From: an uncultured Ruminococcus sp.
GTDB lineage: Bacteria > Bacillota > Clostridia > Oscillospirales > Ruminococcaceae
Assembly (NCBI RefSeq): GCF_946415235.1
Contig: NZ_CAMKRR010000004.1
Location: 48,781-112,780 of the forward strand
DNA: 64,000 nucleotides
Direction: 5' to 3'
The notes beneath the pieces are model-generated. The model saw only the letters and a list, made by a program, of their open reading frames with translations, did not search any database and was not told the origin of the DNA. Made by a program: the position numbers and the translations under genes. This document shows positions 9,791 to 19,690 of the stretch, piece by piece (within the stretch, counting starts at the first letter, position 1; the number at the start of each line of letters is the position of its first letter).

Positions 9791-10225
9791 TCAGTTTATT
9801 GAAACGGAGCCGTCTGTGATATCAGAGGTCTTTGCGTCCGTATTTCCGCCCTTTTTCTTGTTGATAAAGCCGCTTACCTTGTCGATGATGGCAGGCATTT
9901 TCTCAATGGCGTTGCTGATAGGATCGTTGGAGCCTTCCATATTTACCATTTTTGCAGAGCCGTCGGGAGCTATTACAAGGAAGCCCTCGGGCTTTATGGA
10001 AACTCCTGCGCCAGCTCCGCCGCCGAAGAGCTCCTTATCGTACTTTGAAGGAAGATCGGAACCACCCGATGCAAAGCCGTAGCTTACCTTTGAAACAGGG
10101 ATTATGGTAGTTCCGTCGGGAAGCTTTATGGGCTCACCGATTATGGAGTTGACATCTGCCATTTCCTTGATCTTTTCAATGGAAATACCCAGGAGATCGC
10201 TTACAGGTGTATTGTTTGCACTCAT
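9791..10225 (-). CDS. ytfJ: GerW family sporulation protein (YtfJ)
   Basis: GEPIKLPDGTTIIPVSKVSYGFASGGSD...GGGAGAGVSIKPEGFLVI. Confidence 0.88.
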   Translation of the reverse strand: MSANNTPVSDLLGISIEKIKEMADVNSIIGEPIKLPDGTTIIPVSKVSYGFASGGSDLPSKYDKELFGGGAGAGVSIKPEGFLVIAPDGSAKMVNMEGSNDPISNAIEKMPAIIDKVSGFINKKKGGNTDAKTSDITDGSVSIN

Positions 10226-10236
10226 AATTATATACC

Positions 10237-11178
10237 TCACTTCTGCCTTGCGGCGGATTTTTTCATTTTGCGTTTCATTCTGAATTTTCTCAGCTTTTCA
10301 GGCAGAAATGTCCTGAAAAGATATGTTATCAGGAACCATGCTCCTGCAATAACCACCGTTCCGAGGCGGAAATACAGCTTGCCCGCTGCATCCCAGCGCC
10401 CCTTTGATACTCCGAACTGCGGACGTACATCTATGGTTTTCAGCCTTACCGTAAAAAGCTCACTGAAAAAAGCGATGCCGTTGTATACAAGCGCGGAATA
10501 CTTTCCGTATTTCAGCGCACAGTCATATGCGTCCTCATCTGCAATAACGAAGTCAATATAAAGGTCCTTGAGCCTGAAGCCCCTGAATATTTTCAGCATG
10601 GGACGCTGAGCGCTCTCCCATATGCCCACAAGGAACTCTATTTTGTCGCTCAGAGACTTCTTTTCATCATCTTCACTGCCTTCGCTTTTTTCATCTGCGA
10701 AGATATCGTCGTCAGAATCGTCCTTTTTCTTCTTTTTATCCTTTTTTCCGCCTTTATCTTCATCAGAGCTGTCAGATAAAGGCTCGTAAGCAGCACTTTC
10801 ATCCGTTTCGGAAGAAGTTTCCGCTGCAATATCCGCTGACTGCATATCAGTCTCGGGATCGTTCACGGGAATGCTGTCAAGCTCCTGCTCCCATTCATAC
10901 TTTTCCCGTTCCTTTTTCTTTTTTGACTTCTTTTCCCTGACGGGCTTCGGCTTTTTGAGCTTCCTTGGCTTATCCTTTTTGGCGGCTTTTCGTTTTTTCC
11001 ACCAATTATAAAGTCCTCCGCCCTCCGAGTCCATGATATCAAGCAGCCACAGCTTTACCCTATAACTGAATTTCCCGTCGATATAGCTGAACTCTCCCCC
11101 CACAGGGATCATCAGCACGAGAAGAATTATGCCCAAAACGGCAAGAAGTATATACAGCAGAATTTTCAGTACTATCAT
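10237..11178 (-). CDS. DUF2953 domain-containing protein
   Basis: TM, Lys/Asp/Glu-rich linker, conserved C-terminal domain; Met at 11178 avoids overlap with scpB. Confidence 0.65.
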   Translation of the reverse strand: MIVLKILLYILLAVLGIILLVLMIPVGGEFSYIDGKFSYRVKLWLLDIMDSEGGGLYNWWKKRKAAKKDKPRKLKKPKPVREKKSKKKKEREKYEWEQELDSIPVNDPETDMQSADIAAETSSETDESAAYEPLSDSSDEDKGGKKDKKKKKDDSDDDIFADEKSEGSEDDEKKSLSDKIEFLVGIWESAQRPMLKIFRGFRLKDLYIDFVIADEDAYDCALKYGKYSALVYNGIAFFSELFTVRLKTIDVRPQFGVSKGRWDAAGKLYFRLGTVVIAGAWFLITYLFRTFLPEKLRKFRMKRKMKKSAARQK

Positions 11179-11206
11179 TCCTGCCGCTCCTTTCTGTTGA
11201 TCGTCT

Positions 11207-11782
11207 TTACTGCTGAGACTCGGCAAGCTCCCTGTCCACGAATTCCTCCTCTGTTTCGAGGACAAGATCCCCCTGTCCCGGAAGAGGCGGCAGCTCCGCA
11301 GTGGAGCTGAGACCGAAGCTTCTCAGGAACACGGAGGTGGTCCTGTAGACTATGGGCTTTCCCGGAACATCAAGACGTCCCGCTTCCTCAACGAGCCCCT
11401 TTTCAACAAGGTTGTTTATTACCGACGAGCTGTCGATACCTCTTACATTTTCCACAAAGCCCTTTGATACGGGCTGATTGTAGGCGATTATGGTAAGAGC
11501 CTCCATAGCAGCATTTGAAAGAGGAGTTGTCCTTTTTGTCTCGAGAGCAGCTCTTATCTGCTCCGCATATTCCTCACGGGTACACATCTGATAGCTGCTG
11601 TCCAGCTTTTTGATGCAGATACCGCTCCCGCAGTCCTCATAGCGCTCGTTGAGCAGCCTTATCATGGAAGGCAGCGTTCCCGCATCAACTCCGCTCGCCT
11701 CCGAAAGGCGGTATATCTCTATAGGCTCACCGCTTGCAAAGAGTATAGCCTCTATTGCTCCGAGCCTGCCTTTGATCTCCAA
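11207..11782 (-). CDS. scpB: Segregation and condensation protein B
   Basis: AIEAILFASGEPI...LSNAAMEALTIIAYNQPVSKGFVENVRGIDSSSVINNLVEKGLVEEAGR. Confidence 0.93.
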   Translation of the reverse strand: MEIKGRLGAIEAILFASGEPIEIYRLSEASGVDAGTLPSMIRLLNERYEDCGSGICIKKLDSSYQMCTREEYAEQIRAALETKRTTPLSNAAMEALTIIAYNQPVSKGFVENVRGIDSSSVINNLVEKGLVEEAGRLDVPGKPIVYRTTSVFLRSFGLSSTAELPPLPGQGDLVLETEEEFVDRELAESQQ

Positions 11783-12507
11783 GATTTCTTCACTCCGTTC
11801 TTTCTTCCCTTGAAGAAGATCATCATGTTATCATCGCTTATGGTTATCCTGCCCGACCTTGTGAGTTCAAGCACCGCAAGGAATGTAGCGACTCTCGCCG
11901 AGCGGTCGGTAACTCCTTCATAGAGCTTATCCATATACACCTCGCCTGTTGTGTACAGCTCACGGAGCACATGGACTACCTTTGACATTACCGAAACGAT
12001 ACGCCGCTTCACAACAGAGTTGATCTTGTTCTCAACGTGGAGCTTTGCGTGCTCGGATTTAATATTTTTCAGTGATATGGCGCTGTAAGCGATCGCCAGT
12101 CTTTCAGGCTCATGCACAAGTGTATAGGTCATGTCAGCCTTAATCTTCATTGGTTCGCGGACGAAAATGCTTCCGCCCACATATGCGTCCGCAAGCTGCT
12201 TTGCGGCGATCTTGCAGAGAGAGTACTCAATGAGAGCTCCCTCCAGCTCGCGCTTCATCTGTTCAGCCTCCTCGGGCTGAGGCAGCAGTGACGCTGTTTT
12301 GATATATATGAGCCTTGCAGCCATTTCAAGGAATTCGCCTGCAAGCTCCAGATTCTGCTCGTGAGCCTGGTCTATATAGAGCAGATACTGCTCCAGCAGC
12401 TTTGATATCTCGATATCGCAGATATTGAGCTTATGCTTTGCGATAAGGCTCAGCAGAAGATCGAGAGGTCCCTCAAAGACCTCAAGCTTGAATGATATGC
12501 TTTCCAT
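11752..12507 (-). CDS. scpA: Segregation and condensation protein A
   Basis: FKLEVFEGPLDLLLSLIAKHKLNICDIEISKLLEQYLLYI; overlaps scpB. Confidence 0.93.
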   Translation of the reverse strand: MESISFKLEVFEGPLDLLLSLIAKHKLNICDIEISKLLEQYLLYIDQAHEQNLELAGEFLEMAARLIYIKTASLLPQPEEAEQMKRELEGALIEYSLCKIAAKQLADAYVGGSIFVREPMKIKADMTYTLVHEPERLAIAYSAISLKNIKSEHAKLHVENKINSVVKRRIVSVMSKVVHVLRELYTTGEVYMDKLYEGVTDRSARVATFLAVLELTRSGRITISDDNMMIFFKGRKNGVKKSWRSKAGSEQ

Positions 12508-12540
12508 ATTTCACCCGAAGAACAGGGCTGATACAAGGCT

Positions 12541-13257
12541 CTAAGCCATGTATATGAGCTCTGTAAGTATTTTTAATGTGCTCTCCGCCACGTCGGGGAC
12601 GAAGAATATAAGATTATCCAGCAGCAGTCTCCACAGATAAGCCAGAAATCCCAGTATGGAGAATTCTCCTCCCGTAAGGGAGTCCATGAAGAATACAGCT
12701 AAAAGTATATATCTCGACCACATGGTGATCTTCTGATAGTTTGTGAAATACCAGCGTCTGAACTTAGGCGGTGAGAACTGGTAGAATATATTGAAGCCGT
12801 CCAGAGGCGGTATCGGCAGAAGGGCTATGATACCAAAAAACAGGCTTGCTCTTGCCGCCCTTACAAGCACGAAATACAAGGAAGCAAGTACGAAGGACGA
12901 CGGGGCGAAACCGAGCAGCAGTCCGCCTATATTCCGCAGGACGACATACATAAGCAGGTACGTCACAGGTGAAGCCAAAGATATAAGCGTAACATCGCGC
13001 TTCATTTTCTTCAGCCTCGATACGTCAATATTTATCTCCTTGCTCCAGCCGAAGCCGAAAGCGAATATAAGTATGATGCCGAAAAGGTCTGTATGCTTTC
13101 TGAAGTCAAGCGTGAGCCTGCCTTCCCTTTCGCCTGTGCTGTCGCCAAGCTTTTTGGCTGCAAGCACTCTTATATAGCAGGCAAGAGGCATAACAGCCGT
13201 AAGAATGATGCCTCTGCTGAGAAGCGTGAGAAAAACTCTGTAGATCTTGAATTCCAT
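12541..13257 (-). CDS. M50/S2P-family homologue lacking HExxH (predicted pseudoprotease)
   Basis: Aligns by eye with the adjacent M50 protein (FGFGWSKEINIDVSRLK; LLPIPPLDGFNIFYQFSPPKFRRW), but ACYIRV replaces HESAHG. Confidence 0.75.
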   Translation of the reverse strand: MEFKIYRVFLTLLSRGIILTAVMPLACYIRVLAAKKLGDSTGEREGRLTLDFRKHTDLFGIILIFAFGFGWSKEINIDVSRLKKMKRDVTLISLASPVTYLLMYVVLRNIGGLLLGFAPSSFVLASLYFVLVRAARASLFFGIIALLPIPPLDGFNIFYQFSPPKFRRWYFTNYQKITMWSRYILLAVFFMDSLTGGEFSILGFLAYLWRLLLDNLIFFVPDVAESTLKILTELIYMA

Positions 13258-13274
13258 TATACTATCCCCGCGCC

Positions 13275-13988
13275 TTATCCTTTATAGCCAAAAGTATCGG
13301 GTATCCACATAACAGCCTTCATCATTACCTCGTAAAGATAGTATGACGCTCTGGAAAGCGGAGAATACTCGGAGGGTATCACATTCATGAGAATGAGCAG
13401 AGCAAAGAATACCATGTTGATCTCTCTCTGGTGCTGATATACCCAGCGGTCGAACTTCTCGGGCGTGAACGCGCGGAGGATGTTGAAGCCGTCAAGAGGC
13501 GGCACAGGTATAAGGTTGAAAAGAGCAAGTCCGATATTTACTATGACAAGGAACTGCAGAAGCAGCATTACACAGGACATAGTATTGAACTGATTTGCGA
13601 AAAGTCTGAGATAAGCTTCCTGTCCGCTTTTGAAGCACAGCATTATTGCCAGTGCAAGTGCAGCCGCAAAGGAGGCAAGAAGATTTGAAACAGGTCCTGC
13701 CAGAGCTGTCAGAGCATAGCCCGCACGGTAATTTCTGAACCTCATTGGATTGACTTCAACAGGCTTTGCCCAGCCGAAGCCGCCTATAATCATGAGCATT
13801 GATCCCAGCGGATCAAGGTGCACAAAAGGATTGAGGGATATCCTTCCCTGCCTCTGCGCGGTATCATCGCCGAGCCATTTGGCCATAAGTCCGTGAGCCG
13901 ATTCATGTATAGGCAAAACGAGCAGCAGCGTCGCTATCCTCGAAAAATACTTTAATACTGTCTGAATATCCAGATTGCCGCCTAACAT
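13275..13988 (-). CDS. Site-2 protease family (M50) metalloprotease
   Basis: LPIHESAHGLMAKWLGDDTA (HExxH) and NLIPVPPLDGFNI (LDG). Confidence 0.9.
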   Translation of the reverse strand: MLGGNLDIQTVLKYFSRIATLLLVLPIHESAHGLMAKWLGDDTAQRQGRISLNPFVHLDPLGSMLMIIGGFGWAKPVEVNPMRFRNYRAGYALTALAGPVSNLLASFAAALALAIMLCFKSGQEAYLRLFANQFNTMSCVMLLLQFLVIVNIGLALFNLIPVPPLDGFNILRAFTPEKFDRWVYQHQREINMVFFALLILMNVIPSEYSPLSRASYYLYEVMMKAVMWIPDTFGYKG

Positions 13989-14210
13989 CTTTATTTCCTT
14001 TCTTTGATGGAGTATCATCACTTTTTAATACATATAGATATACAATATATATTATACTATAAATCGCTATATATTTCAAGTAAAAAAGTATTTTTATGCC
14101 TCAAAAAAAATTTTTTTAGTTTTTTTTCAAAAAACACTTGCTTTTTTTCTGAATATGTGTTAGAATAATCATGTTGTATTTTTACAGGTTAGTTAAGGAG
14201 GTGCAACCTA

Positions 14211-14396
14211 ATGGCAAAATGTGATATCTGCGGAAAGGGCGTAACCTTTGGTATCAAGGTTTCTCACTCACACAGACGTTCCAACAGAACATGGAAGCCT
14301 AACGTAAAGCGTGTTAAGGCTATCGTCAAGGGTACTCCTTGTCATATCTACGCTTGCTCAAGATGCCTGCGTTCAGGCAAGGTTGAAAGAGCTTGA
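14211..14396 (+). CDS. rpmB: 50S ribosomal protein L28
   Basis: MAKCDICGKGVTFGIKVSHSHRRSNRTWKPNVKRVK; AAGGAGGTG upstream. Confidence 0.96.
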   Translation: MAKCDICGKGVTFGIKVSHSHRRSNRTWKPNVKRVKAIVKGTPCHIYACSRCLRSGKVERA

Positions 14397-14414
14397 TCGT
14401 TCAGCATGGATAAT

Positions 14415-14447
14415 AAAGAGCGTTCCGAAGGGGCGCTCTTTTTTATT
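14415..14447 (+). terminator. Intrinsic terminator after rpmB
   Basis: aagagcg-ttccgaagg-ggcgctcttttttatt. Confidence 0.8.
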
Positions 14448-14509
14448 ATTCTTGACTAAAATGCGATTATATGATATAATCATAAAAAATATGAAAGGAG
14501 CTGAAAAAA

Positions 14510-15082
14510 ATGTCAGATCATGATGCTTGCCTTAATATACACTATTCCGCCCCCGACGAGATATGGGATAAGATAGATGAAGTCTACAGGTCAATGGAAT
14601 ACTACTGCAAAGGTGAGGACTGCCTTACATGGCAGGGACAGGATATCGAGCTTTACTCCTCCGTAGAACCGGGCGGGATACAGATATCGGGAGAAATGCC
14701 CGACGAGATTTGGGACAAATGGTATCCCGAGCTGAAAGCAAAGCTTACAGAAGCTCTCGGCTATGAGATCGGCGAGCCTCAGGACGGTTTTGAATTCAAG
14801 CATTGGAAGCCGTATATCAAAAAAGCCTCGGACATCAAGGAAATAAACAAGGACAAGATAGTTTTCCGCGATCTTTCCGAATTCACATGGTCCCTCTTTG
14901 AAAACAGAGAAAGGGATATCACCGCAAAGCCGCCGTTTTTCCGCTTCAGCTCCCCTCTTATCGAGCTGAGGATAATATTTGAGTGCACAGGTCTCTTTGC
15001 GGGAAAGAAACAGCGTCAGGAATTCCGTGAATTCATGTGTAGGCTTGATGACCTCGGCATAAATACTCTCGATCTGACCTGA
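14510..15082 (+). CDS. Hypothetical protein, 190 aa
   Basis: ATG behind AAAGGAGCTG; upstream of the amino-acid ABC genes; family not recognised. Confidence 0.6.
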   Translation: MSDHDACLNIHYSAPDEIWDKIDEVYRSMEYYCKGEDCLTWQGQDIELYSSVEPGGIQISGEMPDEIWDKWYPELKAKLTEALGYEIGEPQDGFEFKHWKPYIKKASDIKEINKDKIVFRDLSEFTWSLFENRERDITAKPPFFRFSSPLIELRIIFECTGLFAGKKQRQEFREFMCRLDDLGINTLDLT

Positions 15083-15121
15083 AAGCTCCAATGAACTTAA
15101 TAACCAAAGGACGGTGATCCT

Positions 15122-15826
15122 GTGACCAAGGAACAATTGGGCGCTCTTTTCAGTCTGATGCTGCAATATGTCGTTCCCACAATGAAGATATTCTGCTTTA
15201 CGCTTCTGTGGTCGATACCGCTGGGAATGATAGTCGCACTGCTGAAAATGTGCGGATTCAAGCCGATTTCATGGCTCACAAATATATATATACTCATAAT
15301 GCGCGGAACTCCCCTGCTTTTGCAGCTCATAGTCGCGCAGCATTCTGTTCCCTATCTTCTGAAATGGGACAAATGCCCCTCATTCATACACAGTCTCCTC
15401 GACGGTGTGGACATAAGAAGCTCGGGCTATACGTTTACTATGCTCCTCATTGCTTTTGTACTGAATTATGCTGCATATTTCGCAGAAATATTCAGAGGCG
15501 GCATAGAAGCCATACCCAAGGGACAATATGAGGCGGCAAGCGCACTGGGATTCAGCCGTTTGCAGACCTTCTTCCGCATAATACTTCCGCAGGTCATAAA
15601 ACGTGTAGTTCCCGCAAGCTCAAACGAGATAATAACTCTTGTCAAGGATACGTCTCTTGCTTCGGCTATCCCCTACATGGAGATAATGTACATAGCCAAG
15701 AAGCAGGTGCCGACATACGCTTCTCTAACTCCGCTGTTCATGGCAGGCGCTTTCTATTTCATATTTGCGACCGTACTCACGCTTGTTTTCGGATATATCG
15801 AGAAAAAGCTGAACTACTACAAGTAA
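15122..15826 (+). CDS. Polar amino-acid ABC transporter permease
   Basis: FRGGIEAIPKGQYEAASALGFSRLQTFFRIILPQVIKRVVPASSNEIITLVKDTSLAS. Confidence 0.93.
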   Translation: MTKEQLGALFSLMLQYVVPTMKIFCFTLLWSIPLGMIVALLKMCGFKPISWLTNIYILIMRGTPLLLQLIVAQHSVPYLLKWDKCPSFIHSLLDGVDIRSSGYTFTMLLIAFVLNYAAYFAEIFRGGIEAIPKGQYEAASALGFSRLQTFFRIILPQVIKRVVPASSNEIITLVKDTSLASAIPYMEIMYIAKKQVPTYASLTPLFMAGAFYFIFATVLTLVFGYIEKKLNYYK

Positions 15827-15838
15827 GGGGGCTTCTCC

Positions 15839-16600
15839 GTGTCAATGCTCGATGTTAAAAATCTTTCAAAAAGCTTCGGTGATCTCAAAGTCCTCAAGGA
15901 TACCACCTTCAATGTTGAAAAGGGCGAGGTCGTAGCCGTAATAGGTCCGTCGGGAAGCGGTAAATCCACTCTCCTGCGCTGTATAAACCAGCTCGAGCGA
16001 GCCGACGGAGGCGTTATCAATGTCTGCGGAACGGATATGCTCATAAAAGATCAGAAAGGCAGGACTGTCTACGCCGATGCAAAAACTCTGCGTAATATAA
16101 GGCTGAAAACAGGTCTGGTCTTTCAGAATTTCAACCTGTTCCCGCATATGACAGTGCTGAGGAACATCACGGAAGCTCCCGTATGCGTACTTAAAGAAGA
16201 AAGATCAAAAGCGCAGGAAAAGGCAATGCAGCTTCTGAAAAAAATGGGGCTCGAAAGCAAGGACAAGTCCTATCCATGCGAGCTCTCCGGCGGTCAGCAG
16301 CAGCGTGTATCCATTGCACGAGCCCTTGCTCTTAATCCCGAAATACTTTTCTTTGACGAGCCCACATCCGCTCTCGATCCCGAACTCACGGGAGAGATAC
16401 TTAAAGTCATAAAGGAACTCGCAAAGGACGGCATGACAATGGTTATAGTAACTCACGAGATGGCTTTTGCACGTGACGTCGCAGATAAGGTCATATTCAT
16501 GGAAAACGGCTCGATCGTCGAAATGGGAGCACCCGAACAGCTCTTCGGCGATAATGCTTCCGACCGCGTAAAGCAGTTTCTTACACGGTTCAACAGCTGA
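15839..16600 (+). CDS. Polar amino-acid ABC transporter ATP-binding protein
   Basis: Walker A GPSGSGKST, signature LSGGQQQR, Walker B ILFFDEPTSALDPE. Confidence 0.95.
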   Translation: MSMLDVKNLSKSFGDLKVLKDTTFNVEKGEVVAVIGPSGSGKSTLLRCINQLERADGGVINVCGTDMLIKDQKGRTVYADAKTLRNIRLKTGLVFQNFNLFPHMTVLRNITEAPVCVLKEERSKAQEKAMQLLKKMGLESKDKSYPCELSGGQQQRVSIARALALNPEILFFDEPTSALDPELTGEILKVIKELAKDGMTMVIVTHEMAFARDVADKVIFMENGSIVEMGAPEQLFGDNASDRVKQFLTRFNS

Positions 16601-16763
16601 ATACCGCATTGCATATATTTTTTATTTGCAGATAACAAATTTTATGCATTTTTATTGTACAACCTGCTAAAACAAGGGAATAATTTAAGCAGTTAATTTC
16701 GTCATTCATACAAAGTTACAAAAAAAGCTGTTATTTTTGGTGATATTGTGATATAATATTCTT

Positions 16764-16862
16764 GTGTATTAGAGAATAACTGTTGCAGACATACCGAGTG
16801 CCTGCAGCGGTAAGCAGGCTGTTTGGCTTGCTTCGTTTGTTTACAGGGGGTAAACATAATTA
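16764..16862 (+). promoter_or_regulatory. Structured 5' leader of the MATE gene
   Basis: gcctgc-agcggtaa-gcaggc hairpin, then TGTTTAC-AGGGG-GTAAACA holding the candidate SD; extended -10 TGATATAAT just upstream. Confidence 0.4.
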
Positions 16863-18203
16863 ATGGACAGAAAACCAATACGTAATGATTTTTTCAGGTA
16901 CATATTGGCAAATGTCACCAGCTCTGTAGGCGTATCTATCTATATACTGATAGATACGTTCTTTATTTCTAAGGGAATGGGGTCGGAAGGTCTTGCAGCA
17001 CTGAACCTCGCCCTGCCTGTGTTCAATTTTATGAACGGCTTCGGGCTTATGCTCGGAATGGGCGGAGGCAGCAAGTTCTCAATGATGTATTGCAGGACCG
17101 AGAGAGAAGAGACTGACAGAATTTTCTCAAACGCGTTCATGACAACGCTGCTCATTGCAGCCGTGTTTGAGATATCGGGGATATTTTTCTCGCGGCAGAT
17201 AACACATCTCCTCGGCGCCGACGCTGCCGTTTTTGAGATGTCACACAGCTATCTGCACAGGATACTGCTGTTTTCACCTGCTTTCCTTTTCAATAACCTG
17301 CTTGCCTGCTTTATGCGTAATGACTGCGCTCCTAAGCTTGCAATGCTGGGGATACTGAGCGGCAGCCTTGTCAATGTGGTGCTTGACTACATCTTTATTT
17401 TCAGAATGGATATGGGAATGGACGGCGCAGCACTTGCTACGTGTATCGCTCCGTTCGTAAGTATGGGGATAATGAGCATACATATCCTTACAGGCTGGAA
17501 CGCTTTCAGTCTGCGGATATCATGTCCCTCACCAAAGCTCATACGCGAGATAGTCTCACTGGGACTTCACTCCTTCTTTACGGAGATATCAGGCGGAGTT
17601 GTGATACTTGTATTCAACTTCGTAATATACCGTCTGCTCGGCAATACAGGCATTGCCGCATACGGCGTTATCGCAAATATAGGCATAGTCTTCACGGCTA
17701 TATACGTAGGTATCTCAAGCGGTGTACAGCCGCTGATGTGCAGATACCACGGCAGAAAAAACGATGCCGCCATACGCTATCTTTTAAAGCTTTCCGTAGT
17801 GACCGCACTGATATTCTCGGCAGCAGCCTACGCTCTGCTTTTCATACAGGCATCACCCGTAGTAAGACTGTTCAACAGCAGCAGCGACAAGACACTGCAG
17901 TCCATAGCAGAACATGGTCTGAGGCTGTATTTCCTGTTCATGCCGTTCATGGGCATAAACACCATACTGTCTGTGTACTTCTCATCCAACGAAAAGCCTC
18001 ACACAGCGCAGATGATATCGCTCCTGAGAGGTACTCTCCTCGTCATACCGCTTGCATTCCTTTCATACTGCCTCGGCAGCATAAACTGCATATGGCTGAC
18101 AATACCGATATCGGAGCTCATTACCGCCGCAGCAGGCGGTGCGATATTTGCTTTCGACCTGAGAAGGATCCTTTCGGAAGACTTAAAACTTGCATACAGA
18201 TAA
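16863..18203 (+). CDS. MATE family efflux transporter
   Basis: 446 aa, about 12 TM; IDTFFISKGMGSEGLAALNLALPVFNFMNGFGLMLGMGGGSKFS. Confidence 0.92.
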   Translation: MDRKPIRNDFFRYILANVTSSVGVSIYILIDTFFISKGMGSEGLAALNLALPVFNFMNGFGLMLGMGGGSKFSMMYCRTEREETDRIFSNAFMTTLLIAAVFEISGIFFSRQITHLLGADAAVFEMSHSYLHRILLFSPAFLFNNLLACFMRNDCAPKLAMLGILSGSLVNVVLDYIFIFRMDMGMDGAALATCIAPFVSMGIMSIHILTGWNAFSLRISCPSPKLIREIVSLGLHSFFTEISGGVVILVFNFVIYRLLGNTGIAAYGVIANIGIVFTAIYVGISSGVQPLMCRYHGRKNDAAIRYLLKLSVVTALIFSAAAYALLFIQASPVVRLFNSSSDKTLQSIAEHGLRLYFLFMPFMGINTILSVYFSSNEKPHTAQMISLLRGTLLVIPLAFLSYCLGSINCIWLTIPISELITAAAGGAIFAFDLRRILSEDLKLAYR

Positions 18204-18245
18204 AAAAGCCGTTTGGTAATTCATATACCAGACGGCTTTTCATTT
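18203..18245. terminator. Bidirectional terminator between convergent genes
   Basis: aaaaaagccgt-ttggtaattcatataccag-acggctttt. Confidence 0.75.
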
Positions 18246-18640
18246 TAAAGTATTTTTTCGGGTTCGCCTACAGGCGGTATTATAAGCGCAGTTGCGTCCT
18301 CGAGGTGGAACAGCTTCATATTAAGGCCTGTTTTCTCGTTGTATATCTCCTTGAGGAGAGGACTGGTCGCATACATTGCCTCCGTATACCTCGGATCGTC
18401 GTCAAATACGATCTTTCCCGTATAGCGGAGCCAAACTCCGTCGGGCTTGCAGGCGACTATCTCGCAGAGAGGGTTCGCAAGCATCTGTCTGTAAACAGCC
18501 TTGAAGTCGCCTACTGCAAATATCACCTTTCCGTCCATCTCGATGTGAGAACCGAAGGGTCTTACCTTAGGCTGTGCTCCGTCGTTTGTGGCAATGAAAA
18601 ACATACCTGCTTCCGTAAGGAAATCGTTTAGTTTGCTCAT
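18245..18640 (-). CDS. Pyridoxamine 5'-phosphate oxidase family protein
   Basis: FFIATNDGAQPKVRPFGSHIEMDGKVIFAVGDFKAVYRQMLANPLCEIVAC. Confidence 0.8.
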   Translation of the reverse strand: MSKLNDFLTEAGMFFIATNDGAQPKVRPFGSHIEMDGKVIFAVGDFKAVYRQMLANPLCEIVACKPDGVWLRYTGKIVFDDDPRYTEAMYATSPLLKEIYNEKTGLNMKLFHLEDATALIIPPVGEPEKIL

Positions 18641-18682
18641 GATAAATATACCTCCTTATATTATCGCCTTGCGGCGTTTGTA

Positions 18683-19612
18683 TCAGTCCTCAAAAAGCGG
18701 CGTCGAGAAATATCTCTCCGCAGTGTCGGGGAGTATCGTTACCACGGTCTTGCCCTCGCCCAGCTTTTCGGCAAGCTTAAGTGCCGCAGCAACATTCGTT
18801 CCGCTTGATATACCGCACATTATGCCTTCCTTTGAAGCAAGGTCCTTGGCGGTCTGTATAGCTTCCTCATCGGTAACTATATATATATCGTCGTATATGT
18901 TCTGATTGAGTATATCGGGGATTATTCCGTCACCAATGCCCATCTGCAGGTGAGTTCCTATATCTCCGCCTGCCAGTATGGCAGCGTTTTCGGGTTCTAC
19001 CGCCCATATCACCATATCCGGATACTGTGCCTTGAGAGCCTCGCCGATGCCTGTGATAGTACCGCCTGTTCCTATTCCCGAACAGAAGCCGTCTATCTTT
19101 ACTGCGGTCTGCTCCAGTATCTCCAAAGCCGTGTGGAATTTGTGAGCGCCTATATTGTTCACGTTTGCAAACTGCTGCGGAACGAATACATTTTCGTCCT
19201 CCTCTGCCATTTTCAGAGCTGTGTCAAGGCACTCCTGTATGCACTTGCCGATATCTCCGTCGTCGTGTATAAGCATTACCTCTGCGCCGTAGTGATTAAC
19301 AAGCTTGCGGCGCTCCTCGCTGACGGAATCGGGCATGATGATTATAGTTCTGTAGCCCTTGACAGCTCCCACAAGGGCAAGACCTATGCCCTGATTGCCG
19401 CTCGTAGGCTCTACGATTATCGTTCCCTCGTGTATCTTGCCTTCCATTTCCGCATGGCGTATCATGTTGTAGGCTGTGCGGGTCTTTATGGAACCGCCTA
19501 CGTTGAGTCCCTCGAACTTTACGAGGACGTCTGCGCTTCCCTTTTTGTTCATTCGGTTCAGCTTTATCATCGGAGTATGTCCGATAGCCTCCAGAACGTT
19601 GTTGTATATCAT
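18683..19612 (-). CDS. cysK: Cysteine synthase
   Basis: IGHTPMIKLNRM...GGSIKTRTAYNMI...VEPTSGNQGIGLALV; PLP loop GIGTGGTITGIGE. Confidence 0.93.
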   Translation of the reverse strand: MIYNNVLEAIGHTPMIKLNRMNKKGSADVLVKFEGLNVGGSIKTRTAYNMIRHAEMEGKIHEGTIIVEPTSGNQGIGLALVGAVKGYRTIIIMPDSVSEERRKLVNHYGAEVMLIHDDGDIGKCIQECLDTALKMAEEDENVFVPQQFANVNNIGAHKFHTALEILEQTAVKIDGFCSGIGTGGTITGIGEALKAQYPDMVIWAVEPENAAILAGGDIGTHLQMGIGDGIIPDILNQNIYDDIYIVTDEEAIQTAKDLASKEGIMCGISSGTNVAAALKLAEKLGEGKTVVTILPDTAERYFSTPLFED

Positions 19613-19690
19613 TGGTCAATAACTCCTTTATGAGTTGAAAATTATAAACAGCTATTTTACGGTTCTTCCGCTTTGTCAGTCATCGTTCAT

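Noticed and set aside
17441-18631. 396 aa plus-strand ORF in another frame over the MATE gene
   Set aside because: Arg/His/Tyr-rich shadow ORF overlapping a clear MATE CDS and the PNPOx gene; no RBS or recognisable domain.
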